DNA of 64,000 nucleotides, taken from contig NC_073693.1 of the NCBI RefSeq assembly GCF_029784155.1, forward strand, positions 23,596,002 to 23,660,001, written 5' to 3'. The notes below the pieces were generated by a model. It ran no database searches. It saw only the letters and a list, made by a program, of their open reading frames with translations, and was not told the origin of the DNA. Positions 22,664-33,690 of this stretch are shown here, piece by piece; position 1 is the stretch's first letter, and every line of letters begins with the position of its first letter. A program made the translations under genes and the position numbers. The stretch comes from Uranotaenia lowii (taxonomy: Eukaryota > Arthropoda > Insecta > Diptera > Culicidae).

Positions 22664-23790
22664 TCTGATAATAAAAAAATCAAATCGGGATGCAGAACTT
22701 TATAATAAAATGATTGAATAGTGATTATCACATTTTATTCAGAGCTTTATGACTTAACTTTGAAGTTTTTGATTCCATCCCTAGATATAAGCTTTAAATA
22801 TTCGATTTTTTTTTATCACTCAGCATATTTTCTGCAATGCATTCTGCATTTGGGGCATCTGCAATTGGATTCAACCTGATAATCCGAAAATAAGTTTGAA
22901 ATAAGACTTGAACCAAACTTAATCCAATTAAAGATCGTTGATCGTCGAAAATCCAAAACCTTTAGAAATTTGAGAATATTTTTAATATTATTTTTAAATC
23001 CTTATTTTGATAATAAAATTTCATGCTTAGAATGCTTTGTGTTACTCCTAAAGTGAAATCTGAAATTGAACTGTTTCATGTTGATATTTTATTAGTTCCT
23101 AATTATTATCAAAAGGACTTAAACTTATGCTAAACGATTCCCAGATTTAATAACTTTAAATAATATTTTGGTATATAAATATGCTTATTATTTAGCCTAT
23201 ATTTTAAAATACTGGCTCTGAACTATCAGTCTGTATTTCAAGACTGAGAATAGTGATTCAATTCTGAGACCAATTCAAAGACCATAAAAAGGAAGTGTTT
23301 AATTTTTTTGTCAAGACACAAGCTTTAATGTTTTTGTTTTAAGTATTTCGCATAATCAATAAAAAAAAACAATCCAAATGGCATTTCCTCTTAGAATTGT
23401 TTGATCAAATTTGATTGAACATTCTGTAGACATCGGTACTAGAAGTAAGATAGGGTTTTGTGGGTTTTTTTTATTTCTGCAGATTTCCATATATCGAGTA
23501 CTTCAGCAATTGGAATTATTTTTTAATCCAGAATCCATTCTTTAGGAAATTGATTCTCTGGCTCCGATTTCTTAGGTTCATAGATCTTGGGGATCGATTT
23601 TTTCCTGAAGATCGAACAATTCTGATTCCTTGGCACGATCCTGTCGCAATTAGTACAATTTAAAAAAAAAATTGAACATTAGCTAAATTTGTTCTTCAAG
23701 TTAATTGAATTTTGTGCTCCAAAACCCAGACACAATCATTGCTTTAAAGCATGTACCGTGAAATGTAGTGAATAGGGACATAAGTTGGGA
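22664..23790. other. AT-rich unique DNA, nothing recognised
   Basis: No coding, repeat or RNA signal supported. The 67-codon ORF at 23460-23663 is phenylalanine- and leucine-rich and unconvincing. Confidence 0.55.
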
Positions 23791-23794
23791 AAAT

Positions 23795-25610
23795 TGTCGT
23801 GATTCAGACGTCAATCAATTAGGATATATTGACAGTTCTTCTCAAACACTATCTTACCGAAAGCCCTTAGCCTTAACCTCTAAACAAGCATGAAACGATT
23901 GATTTTATCAAAAGGACGTAGTCGAAACGCGATTTTCCTTTTACAAAATAGCCGTTTTCGTCCCTTCGAGAAACCGGTTGAATTTTCAATGTTTTGGTTT
24001 TGAATGCTACCCAGTGGAGCCAATTCAAATAATTTATAAATATTCTCACTGATTTTTTTAAACCTTATCTAAAAATCACTATGAAATTTTCAAGTAATAA
24101 ATTTAACGTAAAATGTATACCTGCACGGAGAAAAATATATAGATTAATCAGTTATTTTAATTTCAATAACTTAAGAATACTATGTAACTTACGTGATATG
24201 ATCTTGTTTATCGCTGTTTTTTATCCGACCTACCGGATTGGCCCTCGGGGGTCAAAGTAAATCCTCTCTATACGTATATGAAAACATTAAAACATTGTAA
24301 AGAGAATCAACTGAAAAAAATAAATCATATTTATTTACCTTCCGCTTCGTGATGGTCGACTTCTTCCATGAGAAATAACTAATGACTTTTTTACTCTAAG
24401 TCAAACAATTTACCTGCTTTTTCATACGGAATTCGAGGTCTAGTCAAGCATCAGTGATATTTGAGAACTGACTATCAGATTGTAATGCAGACTACGAAAA
24501 TATAGTCAAATCTATTAGATGTTAAATTATTTTAGCGATAAGCGGGTGAGAAATCCTCTACAGCCAAACCAACTTTACATAAACGCTAGTTTGTTCGTAG
24601 TTATCGATGTTCATTAAGCAATATTATGGGTTCAACCAAAAATCTGTGATATGGAAGAGCCAACCATACGAGTTTTGATAACAACCTGTAGAGTTTTTTA
24701 ACCGTGTGTTCAGTAGTGACTTCATTCCTCAAATCCGCATTCAATTTGTTTAGGTTTGTGATTGATACTTTTTGAAAACAACCAGTAGCAATTAATTTAA
24801 AATATTAACTGGACACACCTCTCGTTATTTGCAGTGATTGAACCGTAATATGAAACATTTTCAGCTTTTCTATCACTCACTACTGCCTTTATTTTTGTTA
24901 AAAAACCTGGCAATTCGGATGAGGCCAAATCCAAATCAATTTTCAAGGTTATGGCTGAGGCCAACCAGACATCAACCGTGTATTAGAATATATTGACAGT
25001 TCTACACGAACACCACTTTAAAACCTCAAACCATAGGAGAACAGAATTGATTTTTGAGAAAGGAGCACGATGAACGCAATTTTCCGGTACTAATATCGAC
25101 ACGATACACAGATGTTCGAGTTTTGATGTTTAAGGATGTTCAGGGGTACCAAGTGCATTGATTTTGGAAAATGATTATATATTTCAATTGCATGGTTATT
25201 GAAAACCCTTATCATGAGCACTGAGAATTTGCAACTCTCCGGTAGATTTCTATTCGAATGTGAAATTAATCGCATCGTATTCGTTTATTTACTTTTTTGT
25301 CATATTGAATGGTTTCGCAGTCGTTAAGAAATTAGAAACGACTTTTTTTTTACCTACCAAGCAGTGCATGAAAAATATGTTTAATTTTTTTTTAATTCAT
25401 CCTAAAAATTCATCACCAATCACCATTATTTATTCAAACGTTTGCTGTTGATCGTTAAAAAATTTAGCCGATTCAGAATAATTAAAATTAGTTTAAAGTC
25501 AGCAAATACTGATTTTAGTAACGCACCTAGCATCACGGTGAGGCCGCCAACAAATCAAAATTCGAGGATATGGCTGAGGCCAATTTTTCGCTAATACTAT
25601 CGCTAATACT
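23795..25610. repeat. diverged dispersed repeat family, three partial copies
   Basis: Segments near 23800-23945 and 24960-25095 align by eye around the shared core ATATATTGACAGTTCT and the downstream CGCGATTTTCC / CGCAATTTTCC block. Segments near 24905-24965 and 25540-25600 share GAGGCC and ATGGCTGAGGCCAA blocks. All are in the same orientation and diverged. This looks like an old dispersed element or local segmental duplication. No coding capacity is visible. Confidence 0.45.
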
Positions 25611-26379
25611 TTGCCCTTATATATCAATTGTTTCTACCTCGTTTTGAGACCATTTAGACCAAGTTGTTTATTACAACAAGTATCAAAAAGGGGATTTTTT
25701 AACACGAGTCGTTTATTTATCTAAGAAGTTGAGTCATTATGTCGAGTGATGAAAAAAATGAGTTTTGCAAAGAGTTGCATACACAATTTTAAGCTAATTT
25801 AAAGAAATCCATTATTTAACCTACAAGAAGCACATCTTTACAAATGACCGCAAGAAGACAACTTTGGAACTCTACTTTTGCAAGCAAAAAAAAAACAGAG
25901 TCGAAAAACAGACTTTTCGATACAATTTTCAATGTCGAGCAATTTTCTTGATGAAAAGGTAATTTTTTAACTCATATCTAATTTTGATTTTTTTTTTTGA
26001 TGATTTGAAAAACACGTGTATAAAATGCCCTGCAGCAGTGGTTTGGTACAATACTTTTTAAAAGTTGGCTAGAATAGATGTCTCAGTAGTCTCAAACTAC
26101 TACTCAGTTGAATTCAGAAATTATTTCATCATCGATTATGTATATACAATTTTCAAACACCTACTTAATAACAAAAATATGTTACAGTTAGGCGAAATGA
26201 ATTAGTTGAATTCGTCGAAATGCGAAATGATTCATTGGATCGATCCTCTTTATTCTCTCTAAGTATAATCTATAACTAACGTTCAAGGTACCACCTTCAG
26301 AATTAGATGCGATGATGCGATGATGCACAAACAAAAACAAACAAAGAATCTCTTCCAACCAAATGACTAATGTCACTCT
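25611..26379. other. AT-rich unique DNA, nothing recognised
   Basis: No coding, repeat or RNA signal supported. Confidence 0.5.
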
Positions 26380-26710
26380 ACTAGAAGATAGCTTTAAATG
26401 GTGCGGGCGGCAAAGTACACAATGATGAGGGAGCAGGCAGGAAGGCAGTGTTAAAGATCGGGCATAAAATCATCGCCGTGGCGCGCTGTCGTTTAAAAAT
26501 ACATCAAAACAACTAAAACGTTCGCGGAAATTGCCTTGGTAGGCGGTGAAAGTGGCAAATAATCGGACCAGACAGACTACAGAGTATGTAACGTATACTA
26601 GCCATCACAAAACCATCCATCGCAGGGACCAGACCGATCGTTTGCAATTGCAGAAGTGCATTTCAATTGACACCCGACAGATCGCCGATGCACCCAACGG
26701 TTGAAATCTA
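26380..26710. promoter_or_regulatory. candidate cis-regulatory island
   Basis: GC-richer, non-repetitive stretch with blocks such as GGGCATAAAATCATCGCC (Hox/Caudal-like CATAAA) and GTGGCGCGC near 26460-26490, and several CG-rich words up to 26700. There is no ORF of note. It could be an insect enhancer. This is inference, and conservation data would decide. Confidence 0.25.
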
Positions 26711-27285
26711 GACATTTTGTCAATTTCTTAAAACCAACAAAAAACGATTGTGAAATCTTGTCTTAAATAGCCAATAAGATAATTTGATTTTAAAGGTTCG
26801 GTTCTCGTAGAATGCTTTTTCAAGAAATTTTCAGTTTTTCAGCAACCGAAAATCAATCTTTGGGTGTACCAACAACATATGTCTGCGTGAAATGAATACC
26901 CAAATAGAAATCGCGAAACGGCAATAAGGAAATGCATTTCAGAATAGATCTTTGAAATCAAGACATTTTCGTAGTAAAACTGTAAAGCTGTAGTTTTCAT
27001 CATATGGTTGCAGTTTTCTAGTCTGCTGGAACAGATCGATGGATGGCTGAGGTTGACCAGTTTAACAGTTTAAAAATATTTGGGTTTATGTCCTGTGATG
27101 AAAACATTGTATCTGCAAAGCGCATTCCATTTTTATGCTCATATCCATCAATTTTATTTTAACTTCTTTCCAAAGATTCCCAGATTATCAATGGGTTTGA
27201 TTTTTAATTTTCGTGACAAACTCAAAATATTTGTGATCTTTCACACCCAATCTGAAATCAAAAAAAGAAAATACGACAATAATTG
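26711..27285. other. AT-rich unique DNA, nothing recognised
   Basis: No recognised feature before array F. Confidence 0.5.
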
Positions 27286-28215
27286 AAAATAATGACAAAA
27301 ATGACAAAAAAGACAAAAATGACAAAAATGACAAAAATGACAAAAATGACAAAAATGACAAAAATGACAAAAATGACAAAAATGACAAAAATGACAAAAA
27401 TGACAAAAATGACAAAAATGACAAAAATGACAAAAATGACAAAAATGACAAAAATGACAAAAATGACAAAAATTACAAAAATGACAAAAACGACAAAAAT
27501 GACAAAAATGACAAAAATGACAAAAATGACAAAAATGACAAAAATGACAAAAATGACAAAAATGACAAAAATGACAAAAATGACAAAAATGACAAAAATG
27601 ACAAAAATGACAAAAATGACAAAAATGACAAAAATGACAAAAATGACAAAAATGACAAAAATGACAAAAATGACAAAAATGACAAAAATGACAAAAATGA
27701 CAAAAATGACAAAAATGACAAAAATGACAAAAATGACAAAAATGACAAAAATGACACAAAAGACATAAAAATACAAAAATGATACCAGAATGTTACAAAA
27801 ATGACATCAAAATGACACCAAAATGACACCAAAATGACACCAAAACGACACCAAAATAAAACCAGAATGACACAAAAATTACACACAAATGCCACCAAAA
27901 TGATACCAAAATAACACCAAAATGACACAAAAATGACACAAGAATGACACAAAAATGACACCAAAATGACACAAAAATGGCACAAAAATTACACAAAAAT
28001 GACACAAAACGACATCAGAATGTTATCAAAATGCCAACAAAATGACACCAGAATGTTACCAAAATAACACCAAAATGACACAAAAATGACACCAAAATGA
28101 AACAAAAGTGACACCAAAATGACACCAAAATGCCACAAAAATGACACAAAAATGCCACAAAAATAAAACCAATATGACACAAAAATGAGACAAAAATGAC
28201 ACAAAAATTTCGAAA
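27286..28215. repeat. tandem array F: 9-bp AAAAATGAC passing into 11-bp AAAATGACACC
   Basis: Near-perfect 9-bp repeats run from 27290 to about 27755 (about 50 units). From about 27795 to 28205 they are replaced by a degenerate 11-bp unit, AAAATGACACC, with AC-rich variants. The change of period at one point suggests the 11-mer arose by a 2-bp insertion in the unit followed by spread. The MTK, FCH, LSF and VIF repeat ORFs are artefacts. Confidence 0.95.
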
Positions 28216-28578
28216 TATACAAACATTACATAGTGAATGATATCTTAGGAAATTTTCAATCGAGACCACACGAGAAAGTTTCAGCTGAATATCAAAGCTG
28301 AGAAAATTTAGTTGAAATAACTTCTCTAGAACCGAAGGTTCTCATAAATCAGTCCCATGAACCGTTTCAACTTTCACTAGCCTCAGACAGTCAATTGACA
28401 GCTTTCAATCGTGATGATGTTCATGGAACTACTTCTCGTTAAACGCCACATCCATGTACGATAGCGAGATTACAAAAACAAACCCTTTAATATCTGTCAT
28501 CCAAGCAAATCAAACATCTACGCCTGGTGGCATTCAGTTAAATCGCCTTTTACCAGCGCGCGTCACAAACGATAGCGA
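28216..28578. other. unique DNA, nothing recognised
   Basis: Short non-repetitive stretch between array F and a MITE-like element. No gene supported. Confidence 0.5.
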
Positions 28579-29239
28579 CCCGATCAGAAGGGAAAAACTA
28601 AATTATATCAAAATGAGATATTTTGATACTAATTTTTTCCTATCAAAATGAGTTATTATTCAGTACTCGTAGGATGTTAAAATATCTCAAATTATATCAA
28701 AAAATCTATACGATCATAGCTAAATTATATCAATTTTAGATATGCTCCTTTCAAGATTATATCTCATTCAGATAGCATAGTCTGATATTATACAGAACAA
28801 AACCTATCAAAATTATAACTTATCAAGATATGAGTGCTTCGAGAAAATTTTTTAGTGGAATGTCAATAAACCACATTATATGCTAAAACCATGCTCCATT
28901 TTTGGTTTCCCAAAAATTGAATTCCATTTTATGGAGCTGTTGAGCGAAACTCAATAACGCACGGTTTGGGCCGTTGACTTCGATGTCCGTGTTTCAGAAA
29001 AAGTTGCACGTATATCAAAATATGATATAATCATTTTATTTTAGGACAATCCGAAAAAAATCTTTTTTATTGAAAATGAGCTCAACTCCATTTAAGTCTG
29101 TCAATCAGAATAAGATATAATTCATATTGGAGAAACTTAAAATCGAAAATTTAAAATACTTTATAATAACTGAATCAGATGTAAATATCTTGGTGAGATA
29201 CGTTTGAGTTATTATTTTGATATGCTCTCCTGATCGGGG
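28579..29239. mobile_element. MITE-like element, TIR CCCGATCAG
   Basis: The left end is CCCGATCAGAAGGG at 28579, and the right end, read inward from 29239, is CCCCGATCAGGAGAGC. Inside both ends are ATATCAAAAT(A/G)A-type motifs, with many ATATCA palindromes across the body. The flanking 8-mers GATAGCGA (28571-28578) and GATAGGGC (from 29239) match at 6 of 8 positions, so the target duplication is ambiguous. There is no transposase. It is a non-autonomous DNA transposon of undecided superfamily. Confidence 0.5.
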
Positions 29240-29836
29240 ATAGGGCTCTTTGGTCCTCCAAGATACACGATGCATGTGTTTGCAAAGTACTTACAGTCAG
29301 CGCAAGTGTTATTGAGACAAACATGACAAGATAAATTGAAATAAATGAAATAATTAGCCGAGTGTTGCGGTCATTTGGCGACAGTTACACAGAACAAAAA
29401 AAAAAAAGAATCCGTCACGACTTACAGCTCCATGTACATACAGTATAGTAATGGAGTTATAGTAGTGGCGCGTTGTGGATATGATCTCATACTTGACGCG
29501 TATCCTTCAATTGAAAATGTGTGGTGCCGTTATTACGAAAAACGTATTTGTCGCGGCTACTGAAACATAAATATGAGTACATACATGTTTGTCAGGCAGG
29601 GCGGGTAACTCTAATCTCTTTGTTGATATTTCGCTATCACAGCACAACGCTGCTGGTGAAGTGCGTATAGACGATAAATATTTGACTTATCGACGGGAAA
29701 ACGTACAAACGTAAAGCGTTTGATTAAAAAAAAATATATATATATTCAAAAGATTTTATCTTAACACAACAAGGTGACAGTACAAGATTAGTTGATCAAT
29801 ACACATTTTGCAACGACAACCATCCTAAAAAATCAT
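29240..29836. other. unique DNA, nothing recognised
   Basis: Short intergenic stretch before the LINE. The 62-codon ORF at 29375-29563 matches no known family. Confidence 0.5.
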
Positions 29837-29849
29837 AGCCCAGAATGTT
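29837..29849. repeat. 13-bp target-site duplication, LINE 3' side
   Basis: AGCCCAGAATGTT here is repeated exactly at 35730-35742 on the other side of the LINE. The last two T bases overlap the LINE tail run, so the duplication could be one or two bases shorter. Confidence 0.9.
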
Positions 29850-29861
29850 TTTTTTTTTTTT

Positions 29862-30006
29862 GTAATTTCTTTATTTGAAACGGCTCATACCTTTAGGCTT
29901 TAAGGAGCCAAACTCGTTTTGTTTGATTACAATTGTGTGCTTATATCTAGTTCACTTTTTGAAGAAAAGATAGAAGATAGATAGGGAAATGTGAAAATAA
30001 AAAGAA
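29862..30006 (-). terminator. LINE 3' UTR with polyadenylation signal
   Basis: About 145 bp between the ORF2 stop and the A tail. On the minus strand, AATAAA lies about 10 nt before the tail. The truncated copy at 16386-16620 retains this region. Confidence 0.7.
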
Positions 30007-33000
30007 TTATAGACGAAGATCAATAGCTTTTAGAAAAAGATATATTTCGAACATGTAGTCCAAGTCTATCACAGCCAGCACATCTCTCACTGGAACATAG
30101 GGTGGTTTTCCTCGGGCCCTAAGGGAGTCTATAAAATTCGTTCTGGCGACAAGATGGACCTCGCACGACCAAACAATATGCTCGATGTCATGGTAACCTT
30201 GGCCACAACCACATAAATTGCTGCCAGCAATATCAAAACGATAGAGTACCGCGTCTAAGGAACAATGATTGGACATGAGACGGGAAAATATACGAATAAA
30301 ATCCCGACTCAAGTTCAATCTATTAAACCATGGTTTAAGGCTTACCTTTGGGATAATCGAGTGGAACCACCGACCCTGCTCATCCTCGTCCCATTTGCGC
30401 TGCCAGTTGACAAGAGAGTTTCTTCGAGCCAAATAGTAAAATTCGCTGAAGACGATTTCACGTTGATACGTGTCGCCTTCCATCGCTCCCACCTTTGCCA
30501 GAGAGTCTGCCTTCTCATTGCCCACTATCGAGCAATGAGAGGGAACCCAAACAAAGGTGATGGTAAAGCGACGTTTTGATAAAGCACTCAAATTATTTCG
30601 TATCTTCTCGAGGAAGTACGGCGAGTGCTTTCCCGGTTTTATCGAATGAATTGCTTCAACAGAGCTCAGACTATCCGTTACAATATAGTAGTGTCCATCT
30701 GGCCGTGATGCGATACTGTCCAAAGCCCAGTGAATAGCTGCTAACTCCGCTACATATACAGAGCATGGTGGCTGAAGATTGTGAGAGGCGCTAGATATTT
30801 CGTTGAACACTCCAAATCCTGTTGTTTCCTCTATAAGAGATCCATCGGTAAAGTACATTTTATTAGCATCGACGTGTCTATATTTAGCTTCGAAAATTCT
30901 TGGAATCAGAAGAGGGCGATGCGAGACCGGGATTCCACGAATTTCCTGCTGCATAGACAAATCAAACTGGACAGAAGAATGATCGTAGTCTGGGCTACAA
31001 ACACGAGTTAGAGAATACGAAGAAGGGTTTACCTGCATTGACATGAGGACATGGTATATAGACATAAATCTAGTATGAAGATTTTGCTCAAGTAACCTTT
31101 CGAAATTCACAATCACCAATGGGTTCATGACCTCACACCTGATGAGGAACCGGAGTGATAGTAAATTGAATCGATCTTTAAGAGGAAGTATTCCTGCCAA
31201 AACTTCGAGACTCATGTTATGCGTTGAGGGCATACAGCCCAGAGCGATGCGGAGGCAGCGGTATTGGATACGCTCGAGTTTGATGAGGTGAGATTTGGCA
31301 GCTGACTGGAAGCAGAAGCTACCATATTCCATCACTGAGAGAATGGTTGTTCGATACAATTTTAAAAGATCTTCTGGATGGGCTCCCCACCAGGTGCCAG
31401 TGATTGATCGAAGAAAATTGATTCTTTGTTGGCATTTTCCTTTCAGATACTCAATATGGGCTCTCCAGGTACATTTGGAATCAAACCAAACCCCAAGATA
31501 CTTAAAACACCTCGATTGAGTGATCGTTCTGCCTAGGAGTTGAAGCTTAGGTTGAGCAGGTCTATGTTTTTTAGAGAAAACAACCATCTCCGTTTTCTGT
31601 GGGGAAAACTCAATCCCAAGCCCCAAAGCCCAGGAAGACAATCTGTCTAAAGTATCTTGTAAAGGTCTGTGCAGATGAGACTCGGAGGATCCTGTTACAG
31701 ACACCACGCCGTCATCTGCAAGTTGTCTTAGTGTGCAGCCTTCAGAGAGATAACTGTCGATGTCACTTACGTAAAAGTTGTACAAAAGTGGACTCAAACA
31801 TGAACCCTGCGGAAGTCCCATGTAAGAGATTCTTCTAACTGCAATATCTCCGTGAGCAAAGTTCAGATGTTTCTCACAAAGCAAGCTGTATAAGATGTTG
31901 TTCAATAGAGGAGGCAGACCCCGGGAGTGCAACTTGTCTGACAAAACCTCTATTGAGACTGCATCAAAAGCTCTCTTTATGTCTAGAAACACTGAAGCCA
32001 TTTGCTCACGTTTTGCATACGCCATTTGTATCTCTGAAGACAGCAAAGCAAGACAATCGTTTGTCCCTTTGCCCCTTCGAAACCCAAATTGAGTATCTGA
32101 AAGGAGACCATTTGCTTCTACCCATTTATCCAAACGAAACAAAATCATTTTCTCCATCAATTTGCGTATACAAGACAACATCGCTATTGGACGGTACGAA
32201 TTCGCATCGGACGCTGGTTTTCCGGGCTTTTGGATAGCGATAACTCTTACTTGTCTCCACTCTTGGGGAACAATGTTGTTCTCCAAGAATTGATTAAATA
32301 AATTTAACAAGCGAAATTTGGCGGCGTCCGGAAGGTTTTTCAACAAGTTAAATTTGATTTTATCAATTCCCGGAGCTGAATTGTTGCAAGAGAGAAGGGC
32401 AAGTGAAAATTCAACCATCGAAAAGCTGGAATCCAGACCACACCTATCAGGAGGGACGTTCCGGATTATTTTTTGCACAGGTGTGGAATCTGGACAGACT
32501 TTCCGTGCGAAGTTGAATATCCATCTATGTGAATGTTCTTCACTTTCATTTGTAGATGATCGATTACGCATGCTTCGTGCAACTTTCCACAAGGTACTCA
32601 GGGATGTTTCCCGTGATAAACCGCCTACAAAATTCCGCCAATACGCCTTCTTTTTCCCTTTGATCAATTTTTTAAACTGATTTTCGAGGGTAACATAGGT
32701 TTCAAAAAGGTCGAGAGTTCCATGTTTTCGAAAATCTTTAAATGCTTTCGATTTGTCCTTATAAAGCTTGGAACATTGCTGGTCCCACCATGGATTAGGA
32801 GGCCTTCTAGGAATAGATGAATTTGGGATCGGTTTTGTTTGAGCGCAAAGTGCACTTTCATGTATCATACGTGAGAGAAAGTTATACTCCTCTAAAGGGG
32901 GTAAAACATTCATAGAATCGATGGATTTTGTTATTTCGTCCGAGTACTTTTTCCAGTCGATGTGTCGTGTAAGGTCATATACCATATTTGTTGAATTTGA

Positions 33001-33690
33001 AGAGCTGGCCCCATTGGTGATTGTAATTTTGATTGGCAAGTGGTCACTACCATTGAGATCAGGGATTACCTTCCACTGGCAATCCAATGATAATGAATTT
33101 GAGCAGAGTGAGAGGTCAATTGCACTTGGTCTTGCAGGAGGTTTAGGTACTCGTGTTTTTTCACCCGTGTTCAAAATTGTTAAATTGAAACTGTCACAAA
33201 TGTCATAAATAAGAGAAGAACGACTATCGTCAGTTTGTTCTCCCCAAACAGTTCCATGTGAATTGAAATCACCCAGGATCAACCTTGGCTCAGGAAGCAC
33301 TGAGCAAAGGTCCTCTAGGTGACTTCGATCCACTGCAACTCTATGAGGCCAGTACAAACTGACAACACATAAGTCCTTACCTCTTATAGTTGTATGACAT
33401 GCAACAGCTTCAATTCCTCCTGATAAAGGGAGGTGGATTCTATAAAAGGAGTGGCGCTTATTGATCCCCAAAAGCACCCCTCCATAAGAATCGTTGCGAT
33501 CCAGACGGATAATGTTAAAATCGTGGAAGGAGATGTTTGATTCAGAAAAAAGCCATGTTTCAGAAAGGGCAAAAATATCGCAACTAGTTTCATGAAGAAG
33601 AAATTTGAACGGATCCAGTTTAGGAATGAGACTACGACAATTCCACTGTAAAACAGTGATATCTCCGACCTCTGGGCGTAAATTAGCCAT
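30007..33690 (-). CDS. LINE ORF2: endonuclease / reverse transcriptase / RNase H
   Basis: The 1227-residue polyprotein carries out target-primed reverse transcription: it nicks chromosomal DNA and copies the LINE RNA there. The APE-like endonuclease (about 1-225) shows WNCRS (16-20), SETW with Glu44, GDFNSH (140-145) and SDH (215-217). The reverse transcriptase (about 470-760) shows FLDIKRAFD with Asp570, GLPQGSCLSP (625-634) and LADD (657-660), where Leu-Ala replaces the more usual Tyr/Phe-Ala. RNase H (about 945-1070) has FTDG Asp949, Glu982, TDS Asp1006 and PSHC...NEKAD with His1052 and Asp1062. A C-x-C-x8-H-x4-C motif spans 1160-1176. There is no internal stop, and all catalytic residues seen are present, so the copy may be active. 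The ATG overlaps the ORF1 stop as ATGGCTAA. Confidence 0.95.
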   Translation of the reverse strand: MANLRPEVGDITVLQWNCRSLIPKLDPFKFLLHETSCDIFALSETWLFSESNISFHDFNIIRLDRNDSYGGVLLGINKRHSFYRIHLPLSGGIEAVACHTTIRGKDLCVVSLYWPHRVAVDRSHLEDLCSVLPEPRLILGDFNSHGTVWGEQTDDSRSSLIYDICDSFNLTILNTGEKTRVPKPPARPSAIDLSLCSNSLSLDCQWKVIPDLNGSDHLPIKITITNGASSSNSTNMVYDLTRHIDWKKYSDEITKSIDSMNVLPPLEEYNFLSRMIHESALCAQTKPIPNSSIPRRPPNPWWDQQCSKLYKDKSKAFKDFRKHGTLDLFETYVTLENQFKKLIKGKKKAYWRNFVGGLSRETSLSTLWKVARSMRNRSSTNESEEHSHRWIFNFARKVCPDSTPVQKIIRNVPPDRCGLDSSFSMVEFSLALLSCNNSAPGIDKIKFNLLKNLPDAAKFRLLNLFNQFLENNIVPQEWRQVRVIAIQKPGKPASDANSYRPIAMLSCIRKLMEKMILFRLDKWVEANGLLSDTQFGFRRGKGTNDCLALLSSEIQMAYAKREQMASVFLDIKRAFDAVSIEVLSDKLHSRGLPPLLNNILYSLLCEKHLNFAHGDIAVRRISYMGLPQGSCLSPLLYNFYVSDIDSYLSEGCTLRQLADDGVVSVTGSSESHLHRPLQDTLDRLSSWALGLGIEFSPQKTEMVVFSKKHRPAQPKLQLLGRTITQSRCFKYLGVWFDSKCTWRAHIEYLKGKCQQRINFLRSITGTWWGAHPEDLLKLYRTTILSVMEYGSFCFQSAAKSHLIKLERIQYRCLRIALGCMPSTHNMSLEVLAGILPLKDRFNLLSLRFLIRCEVMNPLVIVNFERLLEQNLHTRFMSIYHVLMSMQVNPSSYSLTRVCSPDYDHSSVQFDLSMQQEIRGIPVSHRPLLIPRIFEAKYRHVDANKMYFTDGSLIEETTGFGVFNEISSASHNLQPPCSVYVAELAAIHWALDSIASRPDGHYYIVTDSLSSVEAIHSIKPGKHSPYFLEKIRNNLSALSKRRFTITFVWVPSHCSIVGNEKADSLAKVGAMEGDTYQREIVFSEFYYLARRNSLVNWQRKWDEDEQGRWFHSIIPKVSLKPWFNRLNLSRDFIRIFSRLMSNHCSLDAVLYRFDIAGSNLCGCGQGYHDIEHIVWSCEVHLVARTNFIDSLRARGKPPYVPVRDVLAVIDLDYMFEIYLFLKAIDLRL

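Noticed and set aside
30265..33208. Plus-strand ORFs inside the LINE
   Set aside because: Shadow frames of ORF2 on the other strand.
30007..33690. Assignment of the LINE to Jockey
   Set aside because: Jockey-clade ORF2 lacks RNase H; this ORF2 has a complete RNase H domain, so an I-type placement fits better.
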